A stretch of 64,000 nt of DNA from a sulfur-oxidizing endosymbiont of Gigantopelta aegis (GTDB lineage Bacteria; Pseudomonadota; Gammaproteobacteria; GRL18). The notes beneath the pieces were generated by a model. It was not told where the DNA came from and searched no databases. It was given only the letters and a program-made list of their open reading frames with translations. A program made the translations under genes and the position numbers. Numbering within the stretch: the first letter of the stretch is position 1; the number at the start of each line of letters is the position of its first letter. This document shows, in pieces, positions 9,803 through 18,476 of the stretch. The stretch covers positions 3,673,778 to 3,737,777 of the forward strand of contig NZ_JAEHGE010000001.1 in assembly GCF_016097415.1 (NCBI RefSeq). Reading direction: 5' to 3'.

Positions 9803-10385
9803 ATGCAATTTGATAAGATATTAGAAGAGCTGAACAAAGCTTCTCTGTTTGAGCTTTATCGTTTAAGTCAGGCTATTTGGACTCAATTAGATGATCCTGA
9901 ACGCAATTAACAGATAAGACATCAGCTTCGAATGGGTCAGGATGTCAGTTATTAGTTATTTTGATATGCAAGAAAATAGGTTAATTGATGCGATTATTTT
10001 GGGTGTAAAAAGAACACGGGTATTAGTCAAGAATAAACATAATGGCGAACAATGGAATATTTATTTTTATCAACTCAATTTAGATGCGACGAATGTGGAT
10101 ATAAAACCTCGTCAAGAAGCAGGCATCGATAGAAATTCTTTAAAAGTGAATGATTATGTCAGTTTTATTGATAATACCGGTCAGGAAGTTTTTGGTCAGG
10201 TGTTTAAATTAAACCCTAAAACAGCGGGTGTGTTAGTGGGACAGTCGAGATGGCGTGTTAATTATCGTTCTTTAAATTCCGTACTGGATGGGCAAATGGG
10301 TGAACAACTGATTTTAGATTGTGATGTGATTAACCTAAAAAAATCAGTTGAACCTACTGCGACCGCCTTATGCACTGAATCTTAA
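9803..10385 (+). pseudogene. Broken conserved gene capped by a MITE
   Basis: The first 35 codons (from ATG 9803, MQFDKILEELNKASLFELYR) end at an in-frame TAA at 9908. The same frame continues QIRHQLRMGQDVSY. It is then thrown out by a 7-bp tandem duplication of AGTTATT near 9946-9960, after which the downstream frame resumes with FDMQENRLIDAIILGVKRTR. An ORF from ATG 9942 still encodes 147 residues. Its last 18 residues lie inside the MITE at 10333-10510, which supplies the stop codon. The protein has two similar beta-rich segments; no function recognised. Confidence 0.65.
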
Positions 10386-10510
10386 GGATTTTCCAGAACA
10401 TTTTGACTTCACCCGTAGGGTGACTACGAATAAAGCCAAAATAACCTATAAAACCCTTAACCTTCAGCACCTAAGTCGTTCTCGCTACGATTCAACTGAT
10501 TATTTTAGGA
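10333..10510 (-). mobile_element. 178-bp MITE, copy 1
   Basis: One of three copies of exactly 178 bp, with the others at 48052-48229 and 56701-56878. This copy is inverted relative to them. The ends are ACCTAAAAxAATCAGTTGAA and its complement, and TTA flanks each side as a likely target duplication. There is no transposase inside, so the copy is non-autonomous. It fuses to and terminates the upstream reading frame. Confidence 0.8.
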
Positions 10511-10826
10511 TTAAGAAAGAATAAATAGGGCGCTGAAAAATTGATCATAAAAAAGCTAGTGCTAGCGCATGGCTCTAAGGGCATTCACTGTTAACCTAGA
10601 AGAATAATTTTTAAAAAGATTTAAAAAAACAATATTAGTTGTTGCTAATGTAATAAATCGGATATATACTCTACTTAACTAATAAAGAAAATGAAAAAAG
10701 AGCTTGTTTGTTTTGAGTTGTTTTTATCATTTTTAATGTACATCGAGCTATATTTTATTTGTTACCCCGCTTTTTTTAGGTAGCATAAAACACACTAAAA
10801 TAACGTTCTATACTTTGGAGAGTATC
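10511..10826. other. Long leader of sulfur-globule-like gene 2
   Basis: About 315 bp without a gene. A possible sigma-70 promoter is TTGTTA at 10759-10764 with TAGCAT at 10781-10786 (16-bp gap), about 40 bp before the start codon. The match is weak. Confidence 0.35.
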
Positions 10827-11258
10827 ATGAAAAAATTATTAATTGCTGCAGCAATCGCTGCTACTACTGCGTCTATGGCTGTTTCAGCTTCTTCTTGGAA
10901 CCCAATGGGTGACGGAAACAACAACTCAAACTGGAATGGTAACGGCTATAACAACATGAACAACAATGCTTATGGCAATGGCTATGGCAATGGTTGGGGT
11001 GATGGTAGCATGGACAGCGACATGGACGGTGATGTTGAAATCACTATTAAAGCACGTGGCCGTGGCCGTGGAAAAGGTAACACTCGTGGTTCAGCTTACG
11101 GAAATGGTAACAGTAACTACAATGGTTATAACAACATGAGCAACCGTTTCAATGGTTATAACAACTATGCAAATCAGCCTGGTTATGGTTATTACCCACA
11201 ACGTCCTATGGCGCCAGTAGCTGCACCTGTGCAAGCTCCAGTACCTGCTGCTAAGTAA
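10827..11258 (+). CDS. Sulfur-globule-type envelope protein (copy 2)
   Basis: A 143-residue secreted protein and paralogue of 1194-1631. An in-frame TTG lies at 10815, but TTGGAGAG at 10815-10822 is the ribosome binding site, so ATG 10827 is the start. The signal peptide ends in VSA. The mature chain has Asn/Gly/Tyr repeats, GWGDGSMDSD, DVEITIKARGRGRGKG, more Asn/Tyr/Gly repeats, and a Pro/Ala/Val-rich C-terminus. Expected to line periplasmic sulfur globules. A GC-rich hairpin follows the stop. Confidence 0.7.
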   Translation: MKKLLIAAAIAATTASMAVSASSWNPMGDGNNNSNWNGNGYNNMNNNAYGNGYGNGWGDGSMDSDMDGDVEITIKARGRGRGKGNTRGSAYGNGNSNYNGYNNMSNRFNGYNNYANQPGYGYYPQRPMAPVAAPVQAPVPAAK

Positions 11259-11282
11259 TCTTTTTGCAGTAGTTTTGATTTG

Positions 11283-11320
11283 CCTCAGTAAACCCTCGGT
11301 AAACGAGGGGGTTACTGGGG
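11283..11320 (+). terminator. Strong hairpin after sulfur-globule-like gene 2
   Basis: CCTCAGTAA...CCCTCG pairs with CGAGGG...TTACTGGGG around GTAAA. No T-run follows, so it may stabilise the mRNA 3' end or need Rho rather than act as a simple intrinsic terminator. Confidence 0.6.
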
Positions 11321-11346
11321 CTGATCATCCATGTCTTTAGCAATAT

Positions 11347-11391
11347 CCTTCTTTATAAATACCTTCTTTATAAATACCTTCTTTATAAATA
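11347..11391. repeat. 15-bp tandem repeat, three copies
   Basis: CCTTCTTTATAAATA occurs three times perfectly in tandem, between the hairpin and the smpB stop. No coding role is seen. Confidence 0.9.
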
Positions 11392-11435
11392 CCACAGTCA
11401 TTTCAGACTACTTATTATCTATTTTTTAGCATCCA

Positions 11436-11909
11436 CTATTTCATTTTTGCTATGCGTGCTTTGTCACGATTCCAGTCTTTCTCTTTTTCTGCCGCACGTT
11501 TATCATATTGGTGCTTACCTTTAGCTAGCGCTATCTTTAATTTAACTCGGCTACCTTTCCAATATAAAGACAATGGCACAACCGTATAGCCTTTGCGCTC
11601 TACCGCACCGACTAGACGTGATAATTCAGCGGCATGCAACAAGAGCTTTCGACTACGCTGTTGCTCTGGTGAGACGTGGCTTGAAGCTTGAATGAGTGGC
11701 GTGATCACGGCACCATAAAGAAAGGCTTCACCGTTGATTAACTGGATATAAGCTTCACTGATTTGTGCTTTGCCCGCACGAATACTTTTGACTTCCCAGC
11801 CTTCAAGAACCAAACCCGCTTCAAAATCACCTTCTAGGCTGTAATCATGACGCGCTCTTTTATTTTGAGCAATCGTGTTGCTTGATGTTTTCTTTTTCTT
11901 TTTTCCCAT
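11436..11909 (-). CDS. smpB: SsrA-binding protein SmpB
   Basis: A 157-residue partner of tmRNA in trans-translation. It binds the tRNA-like domain and delivers it to stalled ribosomes. It starts MGKKKKK, continues NKRARHDY and [18 protein letters not shown], and ends with the basic [20 protein letters not shown] tail that inserts into the decoding centre. A longer frame reaches 11957, but the added 16 residues are hydrophobic and not part of the family, so ATG 11909 is chosen. No clear Shine-Dalgarno sequence. It is divergent from the sodium symporter gene. Confidence 0.96.
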   Translation of the reverse strand: MGKKKKKTSSNTIAQNKRARHDYSLEGDFEAGLVLEGWEVKSIRAGKAQISEAYIQLINGEAFLYGAVITPLIQASSHVSPEQQRSRKLLLHAAELSRLVGAVERKGYTVVPLSLYWKGSRVKLKIALAKGKHQYDKRAAEKEKDWNRDKARIAKMK

Positions 11910-12018
11910 AATCGTAATTATACAAAAAAATGCTACAATACGGGAAAAAATAAGCATAAAAATACATATTTAAAGTTATTCATTCAGTCCAAGCCATTAA
12001 ATCAAGGAAAAGTCTTAC

Positions 12019-13485
12019 ATGTCCGAAGCCGTGACAACTGCAAGCGAATCATCACAGGGGAATTTAGGCGGTCGTGAACAATGGTCTTCGCGACTAGTTT
12101 TTATTCTGGCAGCGACCGGTTCGGCGGTTGGTTTAGGTAATATCTGGAAGTTTCCTTATATTACCGGTGAAAATGGTGGTGGTGCTTTTGTCTTAGTTTA
12201 TCTGCTCTGTATTGCGGCTATCGGTATCCCGATTATGATGGCAGAAATTATGCTGGGACGTCGTGGTCGCCAGGATCCCGTCAGCACCATGAAAAAACTG
12301 GCACAAGAATCAGGCCACTCTCGCTCTTGGGGCTTATTGGGCTGGATGGGGGTGATTGCTGGGTTCTTAATTCTTTCTTATTATAGTGTGATTGCCGGTT
12401 GGGCAATGGCCTATGTGCCTCGTATGGCATCGGGTGTTTTTACTGGCATGGATTCGGCAGCCGTGAACAATGTGTTTGCTGAACTGGTGAGTAATCCCGA
12501 AGTTTTGATTACCTGGCATAGTTTGTTTTTATTTATGACCATGGCAGTAGTGGCTCGCGGGGTTCGAGGTGGTCTGGAAAAGGCTGTTACTTATTTGATG
12601 CCAATGCTATTTGTACTACTGCTTATCCTTATTTTTTATGCCATAGGTACTGGTCATTTTGAACAGGGACTACAGTATTTATTCACCCCCGATTTTTCTA
12701 AGATCACCACCGAAGGTATCCTCAGTGCCATGGGACATGCCTTTTTTACCCTGAGTTTAGGCATGGGCGCGATTATGGTTTATGGCTCTTATTTGCCCCC
12801 GGGTACTTCGATTGCCAAGGCTTCTATTGCTGTGGCGTGTATGGATACACTGGTGGCTATCATGGCGGGTATGATTATCTTTCCCATTGTTTTTGCCAAT
12901 GCTTTAGAGCCTTCTGCCGGTCCTGGGCTGATTTTTAAAACCCTGCCGCTGGCATTTTCGCACATGGACTATGGTCGCTTTTTTGGTACTTTATTTTTTC
13001 TACTCTTAGTTTTTGCAGCTTGGACTTCTAGTATTTCGTTGATTGAACCTGCAATCACCTGGGCTATGAAAACCTTTCAAATTACACGTATAAAAGCAGC
13101 GGTGATTTCAGGGGGATTGGTTTGGTTTGCTGGTTTATTGACAGTATTTTCCTTTAATTTGACCAGTGAATTGACTATTACTTCAACAATTTCAACTCAG
13201 TACGGTGAATTTGTTATTCTCAAAGATGCGACGGCATTTGATTTTCTGGATTATTTGACTTCAAACATTATGTTGCCATTGGGTGGCTTGTTGATTGCCG
13301 TTTATGCGGGTTGGTTGATGAAAAAAGAATATTCCCGAGAAGAACTTAATGTTAACCGATTCTGGTATACTATCTGGTCTCTTTTAGTGCGCTTTGTCGC
13401 TCCCATAATGGTGGTAATTGTGTTCCTCAATGCTATGGGTGTAGTGGCATTTATTCGTACTATGTATGGTAGCTTTGGCTTTTAG
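12019..13485 (+). CDS. Sodium-dependent transporter of the NSS/SLC6 family
   Basis: A 488-residue inner-membrane symporter with about 12 membrane segments. The first membrane segment has the family signature GSAVGLGNIWKFPYITGEN, which holds the sodium and substrate sites, followed by GGGAFVLVYL and the GIPIMMAEI helix. The likely substrate is an amino acid; sequence alone does not say which. AAGGAAAAG precedes ATG 12019. It sits between smpB and ratA, co-directional with ratA (26-bp gap to the first possible ratA start). Confidence 0.9.
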   Translation: MSEAVTTASESSQGNLGGREQWSSRLVFILAATGSAVGLGNIWKFPYITGENGGGAFVLVYLLCIAAIGIPIMMAEIMLGRRGRQDPVSTMKKLAQESGHSRSWGLLGWMGVIAGFLILSYYSVIAGWAMAYVPRMASGVFTGMDSAAVNNVFAELVSNPEVLITWHSLFLFMTMAVVARGVRGGLEKAVTYLMPMLFVLLLILIFYAIGTGHFEQGLQYLFTPDFSKITTEGILSAMGHAFFTLSLGMGAIMVYGSYLPPGTSIAKASIAVACMDTLVAIMAGMIIFPIVFANALEPSAGPGLIFKTLPLAFSHMDYGRFFGTLFFLLLVFAAWTSSISLIEPAITWAMKTFQITRIKAAVISGGLVWFAGLLTVFSFNLTSELTITSTISTQYGEFVILKDATAFDFLDYLTSNIMLPLGGLLIAVYAGWLMKKEYSREELNVNRFWYTIWSLLVRFVAPIMVVIVFLNAMGVVAFIRTMYGSFGF

Positions 13486-13517
13486 ATTTTTGATAGAAAG
13501 ATGTCTGTGGAGTGTGT

Positions 13518-13949
13518 GTGACCAGTATTAGTAAAACCGCTTTGATCCCTTATAGTGCAGCAAAAATGTATGATTTGGTGGCTGATGTTGATAGCTATGA
13601 ACAATTTTTACCCTGGTGTGGCGCATCAAAAATTCTCGATAAAACTGATGATGAAGTCACTGGACGGGTGGAAATTCAACACCTGGGCTTAAACAAAACC
13701 TTCACCACGCTCAATCGAATGCAAAAAAACAAACTGATTGAAATGCGCTTAGTTGATGGCCCGTTTAAGCAATTGCATGGTTTCTGGCGCTTTGATGCCC
13801 TGGATGAAAATGGTTGTAAAATCTCTTTGGATTTGGAGTTTGAATTTTCCAGTAAAATGATGAGCATGGCCTTTGGCCCGATTTTTAGTCAAATTGCCAA
13901 TAGTATGGTTGATGCGTTTTGTAAGCGTGCAGTCGTAGTTTATGGTTAA
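13518..13949 (+). CDS. ratA: RatA/COQ10-like START-domain protein
   Basis: A protein of about 143 residues with the START/polyketide-cyclase fold. It includes KTALIPYSAAKMYDLVADVDSYEQFLPWC, the family opening, and VDGPFKQLHGFWRF in the centre. E. coli RatA is reported to block 70S ribosome assembly, while homologues act as ubiquinone-binding proteins. GTG 13518 is preferred because TGGAG ends five bases before it; GTG 13512 overlaps that site. It is followed at 21 bp by rnfH, as in most gammaproteobacteria. Confidence 0.88.
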   Translation: MTSISKTALIPYSAAKMYDLVADVDSYEQFLPWCGASKILDKTDDEVTGRVEIQHLGLNKTFTTLNRMQKNKLIEMRLVDGPFKQLHGFWRFDALDENGCKISLDLEFEFSSKMMSMAFGPIFSQIANSMVDAFCKRAVVVYG

Positions 13950-13970
13950 TCTATTTTCAGGGAGCTTATA

Positions 13971-14354
13971 GTGGACAGTGAAATGATTGTGAATAAACAT
14001 CCAAGACAAATCATTGTGGAAGTTGCTTACGCAACACCCGCATCACAGCTTATTTATACTGTTGAAGTGGATGAAAATGCCACAGTAGAAGAGGCTATTT
14101 TGGCTTCAGGAATCATGGATGAATACCCAGAAATTGATTTAAGCGTCAATAAAGTGGGCGTTTTTAGTAAGCTAACGAAGCTGGATAAACCACTACAACA
14201 CAAAGATAGAATTGAAATATACAGAAAACTAATCGCCGATCCCAAAGCAGTCAGAAAACAACGCGCCGCAGAAGGCAAAAAAATGAAAAAAGGGGGGCAA
14301 TTAACCATTGCCCCCCCCCTCAAAATAATTAAATATCACTCACCACTGGTTTGA
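13971..14354 (+). CDS. rnfH: RnfH/RatB ubiquitin-like protein with an odd C-terminus
   Basis: A 127-residue beta-grasp protein: VEVAYATPASQLIYTVEVDENATVEEAI, then KVGVFSKLTKLDKPL and DRIEIYRKL, the RnfH core. The start is GTG 13971 with AGGGAG six to seven bases upstream. The normal family ends near the basic KQRAAEGKKMKK segment. Here the frame runs on for about 25 residues through a G6...C9 hairpin (14286-14321) and overlaps the bamE stop by 19 bp. A one-base change in the C9 tract would alter this tail, so the true C-terminus is uncertain. Confidence 0.88.
   Translation: MDSEMIVNKHPRQIIVEVAYATPASQLIYTVEVDENATVEEAILASGIMDEYPEIDLSVNKVGVFSKLTKLDKPLQHKDRIEIYRKLIADPKAVRKQRAAEGKKMKKGGQLTIAPPLKIIKYHSPLV
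14286..14321 (-). terminator. bamE terminator inside the rnfH 3' end
   Basis: Read on the minus strand, GGGGGGCAAT-GGTTA-ATTGCCCCCC is followed by TTTTTT: a textbook intrinsic terminator 15 bp after the bamE stop. On the plus strand it lies within the annotated end of rnfH. Confidence 0.85.
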
Positions 14355-14926
14355 GGCGATGGGTCAATAACGCCTGTCGGTGTTTCGCCTTCACCGCGTG
14401 GATTCACTGGAACATCACCATCTGTAGGAATACCCCGGTGTTCATCAGACCATGAGAAAAATTCTACAAGGTTATCCCAATAACCTTTTTCGCCTTGCTC
14501 CGAGCCTTCTTCATAGTCTTCCAATGGCACCACAACGATTTCTGTGGATGAACGTACTTTTTCAGCTTTATCACCCGGACGGAAAGTGCCTTGCAAATTA
14601 ACCAGCTTGCCTGTTTTATTAAAGAAAACAGTGACTTGTTTCTGTTCTAATTCACCATAACCAGGCTTAAAGCGGTAGAGGTAATCCCAACGATTATCAT
14701 GAAATGAATCATCCAGCATGGGAGTGCCCATAATAAAGCGTACTTGCTGTTTATTCATGCCGGGACGTAGTTGATTGACCTGATCCTGTTCGACTACATT
14801 GCCCTGAGGGATATCAATTTTATGTACCCTAGGTAGGCCAATATCGGAGAGATCAGGTGCCCATGAACAGGAGGATAAAAGCAGGATTAGCATCGAAATG
14901 ATACTGGTAATAATAATATTTCGCAT
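14336..14926 (-). CDS. bamE: Outer-membrane assembly lipoprotein BamE
   Basis: A 196-residue lipoprotein of the BAM complex that folds outer-membrane proteins. The lipobox LLLSSC places the acylated cysteine near residue 20. The SmpA/BamE domain follows: QLRPGMNKQQVRFIMGTPML, then WDYLYRFKPG and QVTVFFNKTGKLVNL. The E. coli protein is about 113 residues; here an extra 80-residue acidic and Pro/Gly-rich tail is present. It is divergent from fur, with a possible Fur box between. Confidence 0.93.
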   Translation of the reverse strand: MRNIIITSIISMLILLLSSCSWAPDLSDIGLPRVHKIDIPQGNVVEQDQVNQLRPGMNKQQVRFIMGTPMLDDSFHDNRWDYLYRFKPGYGELEQKQVTVFFNKTGKLVNLQGTFRPGDKAEKVRSSTEIVVVPLEDYEEGSEQGEKGYWDNLVEFFSWSDEHRGIPTDGDVPVNPRGEGETPTGVIDPSPQTSGE

Positions 14927-14993
14927 TTGTATAATGATTTCTTTTTTAAATTCTGTATACTATTTTTAATTATCTGAATTGATTGAATGAACG

Positions 14994-15010
14994 GATAATA
15001 CAATATTATC
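14994..15010. promoter_or_regulatory. Possible Fur box between bamE and fur
   Basis: GATAATACAATATTATC is a perfect 7-3-7 inverted repeat resembling GATAAT-type Fur half sites. It lies 78 bp before the fur start, where autoregulation is common. The site is AT-rich, so chance is possible. Confidence 0.45.
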
Positions 15011-15087
15011 AGTTAAAAAGCACCTGCATTCTTGTATTAAGGGTGTATTAAAAGCGTATTTAAGAGAGTAATTAAGGCTTAATCTTT

Positions 15088-15507
15088 ATGAATAATGTAG
15101 ATCTCAAGAAAGCAGGTTTAAAAGCAACGCTGCCCCGATTAAAAATTTTAGAATTATTAGAAAAGGGTGATGCCAGACATTTAAGTGCTGAGGATGTCTA
15201 TAAGAAATTGCTGGAGCTTGGTGACGATGTAGGTTTGGCGACTGTCTATCGGGTGCTGACGCAATTTGAGTCAGCAGGATTGGTGTCTCGTCATCATTTT
15301 GAAGGAGGTCATTCGGTTTTTGAACTGAATCAAGGCACTCATCATGATCATTTAGTCTGTGATAAGTGCGGTAGAATTGAAGAGTTTTATGAAGAAACTA
15401 TCGAAAAATGCCAGCACAAGGTCGCTGATAAACTCGGTTATAAAATGACTGACCATAGTCTTTATATCTACGGTGTCTGCCCTGATTGTCAAAAGGATGA
15501 ATTGTAA
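15088..15507 (+). CDS. fur: Ferric uptake regulator Fur
   Basis: A 139-residue iron-responsive repressor. The winged-helix DNA-binding domain covers residues 1-80, with LKATLPRLKILELL and GLATVYRVLTQFESAGLV. The metal and dimer domain has HHDHLVCDKCG, where both cysteines form a structural zinc site, and a C-terminal CPDC pair. It follows a divergent promoter region with a palindromic GATAAT site. The downstream recN gene is convergent, with 16 bp between stops. Confidence 0.96.
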   Translation: MNNVDLKKAGLKATLPRLKILELLEKGDARHLSAEDVYKKLLELGDDVGLATVYRVLTQFESAGLVSRHHFEGGHSVFELNQGTHHDHLVCDKCGRIEEFYEETIEKCQHKVADKLGYKMTDHSLYIYGVCPDCQKDEL

Positions 15508-15523
15508 TAAACTCAGGCTTTGA

Positions 15524-17236
15524 TTAGCTGAGGTCAAGTACCTGCTTGCGCATTTCGCGTGCATGAGAGCGGGTTTGTTCTGTAATTGTCATCCCACCCA
15601 TCATTCTGGATAATTCTTCGATGCGCTGCTCTTCATTGAGTAAATTAATATGGGTTTCTGTCTTTTGTTCATCACTTTGTTTATACACGTTGAGATGTTG
15701 ATGCGCTTGTGAAGCCACCTGTGCCTGATGGGTGACACAGAGAATTTGTGCCTTTTTTGAGCGCGATTCGGTATTGTCTGGGTAAGAATTACTGCCTAGT
15801 AGACGTAGCTTCTGGCCGACCATTTCGGCAATTCCCCCACCGATACCGACATCCACTTCATCAAAAATCAGTGTTGGTGTTTGACTGAATTCGGCTGTGA
15901 CCACCTGAATTGCCAGACTGATACGTGATAATTCACCCCCGGAGACCACTTTTGATAAGGGCCTTAAGGGTTGCCCAGGATTGGTGGTGACATAAAATTC
16001 AATGCTTTCCATGCCATGTAATTGGGGCTCGACTGATTCAATTGCTAAGGTTCTGATTTCAAAAATACATCGTTCCATTCCCAGCTCATGAATATGTTTG
16101 ATGACTTGCTCTGCGAGTAGCAACGCGGCTTTATTACGTTGAGTGCTGAGCTTTTTGGCCAGTTTGAAATATTGCTTTTTTGTCTTGGCAACGGCAGCTT
16201 GTAATGTATCCAGATGGACATCTGCATTTTCTAGTTGTTCTAGCTCTTGAGTGAGAGTCGCAATGTGAGCAAACAATTCATGGGTTTCCACCCGATGCTT
16301 ACGAGCCAGATCATAAATACCACTAATGCGTTCATCCAGCCATTTAAGCTGTTTCGGATCCAGCTCCAGAGTTTCTAAATAATGGCGTAACTCAGAGTCA
16401 GCTTCATCGACCTGAATAATGGCATTATTGATTAATTCGCTTATGGGCAGCAGGCTGGGATCGAGTTCGGCTATTGCCTGTAACTCAACGAGGCAATGGT
16501 TCAATAAGTGGTTGATGCCGTTTTGTTCATCCTGTGCTAATTGAAAATGGATCGTTTGTGAGGTTTCGATTAAACGATTCGCATTACTGAGTTTTCGGTG
16601 TTCGTCTTCTAAACCGGCAAGCTCATTTTCTTGCAGGTCAAATTCTTGTAATTCCTTAACCTGAAAGCGTAATAGTGCTAATTTGGCCTCTCGCTCGGCA
16701 GTATCTTGTTTTAGTTGTGCGTATTCAGAGGCTGTTTTTTTCCATTCTCGATAGCAAATATTCAATTCTTTACGTAGCGGTGTGGTGCCGGCAAAATTAT
16801 CCAGCAATAATCGTTGCTCATCGGTTTTTAATAAGGCCTGATGCGTGTTCTGACCATGTATGTTGACCAATTGCTCGCCCAGTTCACGTAAAATTTGCAA
16901 GGGGATAGGATGGCCATTAATAAAACCACGGGAACGCCCTTTGGCATTTATGGTTCGACGGATCAGACACTCACCATCACTGTCTAAGTCATTATCTTTG
17001 AGCCATTGCTCCACCACCGGATCTTGCAGGTCAAATTCAGCGACAATATCGGCACGGTCGGCACCATGACGAATAGCAGAGGCCTCGGCGCGATCACCAA
17101 GCACCAGTCCCAGCGCATCAATTAAAATGGATTTACCGGCACCTGTTTCACCCGTCAACACGGTAAGGCCGGCATTCAGTTCTAGCTCCAATGAGTCAAC
17201 GACAGCAAGGTTTTTGATGGTTATATGGCTTAGCAT
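15524..17236 (-). CDS. recN: DNA repair ATPase RecN
   Basis: A 570-residue SMC-like protein acting in recombinational repair of double-strand breaks. Walker A GETGAGKS is at residues 29-36. A long coiled coil fills the centre. The ABC signature VVSGGELSR and Walker B TLIFDEVDVGIGG lie in the C-terminal third, followed by the CVTHQAQVA switch. The length is normal (about 555). It lies 35 bp downstream of nadK on the same strand, the usual gammaproteobacterial pair. Confidence 0.96.
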   Translation of the reverse strand: MLSHITIKNLAVVDSLELELNAGLTVLTGETGAGKSILIDALGLVLGDRAEASAIRHGADRADIVAEFDLQDPVVEQWLKDNDLDSDGECLIRRTINAKGRSRGFINGHPIPLQILRELGEQLVNIHGQNTHQALLKTDEQRLLLDNFAGTTPLRKELNICYREWKKTASEYAQLKQDTAEREAKLALLRFQVKELQEFDLQENELAGLEDEHRKLSNANRLIETSQTIHFQLAQDEQNGINHLLNHCLVELQAIAELDPSLLPISELINNAIIQVDEADSELRHYLETLELDPKQLKWLDERISGIYDLARKHRVETHELFAHIATLTQELEQLENADVHLDTLQAAVAKTKKQYFKLAKKLSTQRNKAALLLAEQVIKHIHELGMERCIFEIRTLAIESVEPQLHGMESIEFYVTTNPGQPLRPLSKVVSGGELSRISLAIQVVTAEFSQTPTLIFDEVDVGIGGGIAEMVGQKLRLLGSNSYPDNTESRSKKAQILCVTHQAQVASQAHQHLNVYKQSDEQKTETHINLLNEEQRIEELSRMMGGMTITEQTRSHAREMRKQVLDLS

Positions 17237-17271
17237 TTTTCTGTTTTCTTAATATTTGATTTTTTTGAGGG

Positions 17272-18177
17272 CTAATTACGCAGTTTTTCACCCCAACGCA
17301 ATTTGGCGCGGAGGATTTCAAAGTAGTCATAATCTTTGGGGTGCAAAATAGTGATGTGTTTAGGGTGGCGCATGATTTTAACTTGATCACCGGGCAATAA
17401 ATTAAAGTTAATCTGGCCATCATAAGTGACCTGAGCCTGAGTAGAAAAACGATCACTAACAATAATATCGATCTCACTTTCACCGGAAATTACCACAGGT
17501 CGATTGCTCATGGTATGAGGACAAATAGGCACTAACTCCATGACATTCAGTGAGGGGTATAAAATAGGCCCACCACCTGAGAGAGAATAGGCTGTAGAAC
17601 CCGTTGGGGTAGAAATAATCAGGCCATCGGCATGCATAGAATGCATGAATTTCTTATCGATATAAGTCTCAATTTCGATCATTCGGGCAACATCAGACTT
17701 GTGAATAACGACATCATTAAAGGCATTGCCACCACCAAAATAGGCACCGTCGCGTTCGATTTCACTGATGATTAAAAAGCGGTTTTCTTCAGTATATTCA
17801 CCGGCCATGATTTCATCTAGGGCTTTATGCACATCAATGGCACATAAATCCACCAGAAATCCCAGATGACCCAGATTAATGCCCAATAAGGGGACGCCAA
17901 AGCCAACCAATGTTCGGGCGGCACTGAGTAATGTGCCATCGCCACCAACAATAATGATTAAGTCACATTGTTCACCCAATTGTGTACGGGTGGCGATTTC
18001 AATTTCATGATCGGTGAATACGGCGGCGGTACTTTCATCGAGAAAGACATCACAACCCCGCTCGGTAAAATATTCGTGCAAGCTCACTAGGGCATCACCG
18101 ACACTGGGATCGGCATATTTACCAATCAGACCAATACTGGAAAAGCTTCTTTTTTGTTGTGTGTCCGTTGTACTCAC
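17272..18177 (-). CDS. nadK: NAD kinase
   Basis: A 301-residue enzyme that phosphorylates NAD to NADP. It has the GGDGT motif at residues 78-82, LLGINLGHLGFL, the NDVVIHKS segment, and the STPTGSTAYSLSGGGPIL diphosphate-binding loop. Full length for the family. It is transcribed towards recN. The 5' side faces hrcA across a 299-bp divergent region. Confidence 0.96.
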   Translation of the reverse strand: MSTTDTQQKRSFSSIGLIGKYADPSVGDALVSLHEYFTERGCDVFLDESTAAVFTDHEIEIATRTQLGEQCDLIIIVGGDGTLLSAARTLVGFGVPLLGINLGHLGFLVDLCAIDVHKALDEIMAGEYTEENRFLIISEIERDGAYFGGGNAFNDVVIHKSDVARMIEIETYIDKKFMHSMHADGLIISTPTGSTAYSLSGGGPILYPSLNVMELVPICPHTMSNRPVVISGESEIDIIVSDRFSTQAQVTYDGQINFNLLPGDQVKIMRHPKHITILHPKDYDYFEILRAKLRWGEKLRN

Positions 18178-18304
18178 CGTTAGCAGGCCTTTTTAAGTGT
18201 TAATTAAGCTATGAAATTAGCACAAAAATAGCATAAACAAAACAAGCGTGTTTGTTTTTTTTGCTGATGTGAAACATTTTCTGAGGAATATAAGGCTTAT
18301 TTTA

Positions 18305-18332
18305 CTTGAAACTAACGAACTCAGCCTCATGT
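18305..18332 (+). promoter_or_regulatory. Sigma-32 heat-shock promoter of hrcA-grpE
   Basis: CTTGAAA (18305-18311), a 13-bp gap, and CCTCATGT (18325-18332) match the sigma-32 consensus CTTGAAA / CCCCATnT with one mismatch. It lies about 145 bp before hrcA. Confidence 0.7.
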
Positions 18333-18476
18333 AGGCAATAGAACAATCATTATTTGTATGCGATTAAGCTTTGCTATGGTTCTTTACATTAATTGCTTTT
18401 GCAACTCATAAGTCGGCACTAGAAATCGTTTAATCTAGAAAAATCAATTGAACCCTATCAGGAAAAACTAAGCACT

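Noticed and set aside
11910-11957. Longer SmpB N-terminus
   Set aside because: The added residues are hydrophobic, not part of the family, and lie in the promoter region of the divergent gene.
18196-18476. CIRCE operator upstream of hrcA
   Set aside because: Only a TTAGCAC half-like sequence near 18217 was found, with no GAGTGCTAA partner.
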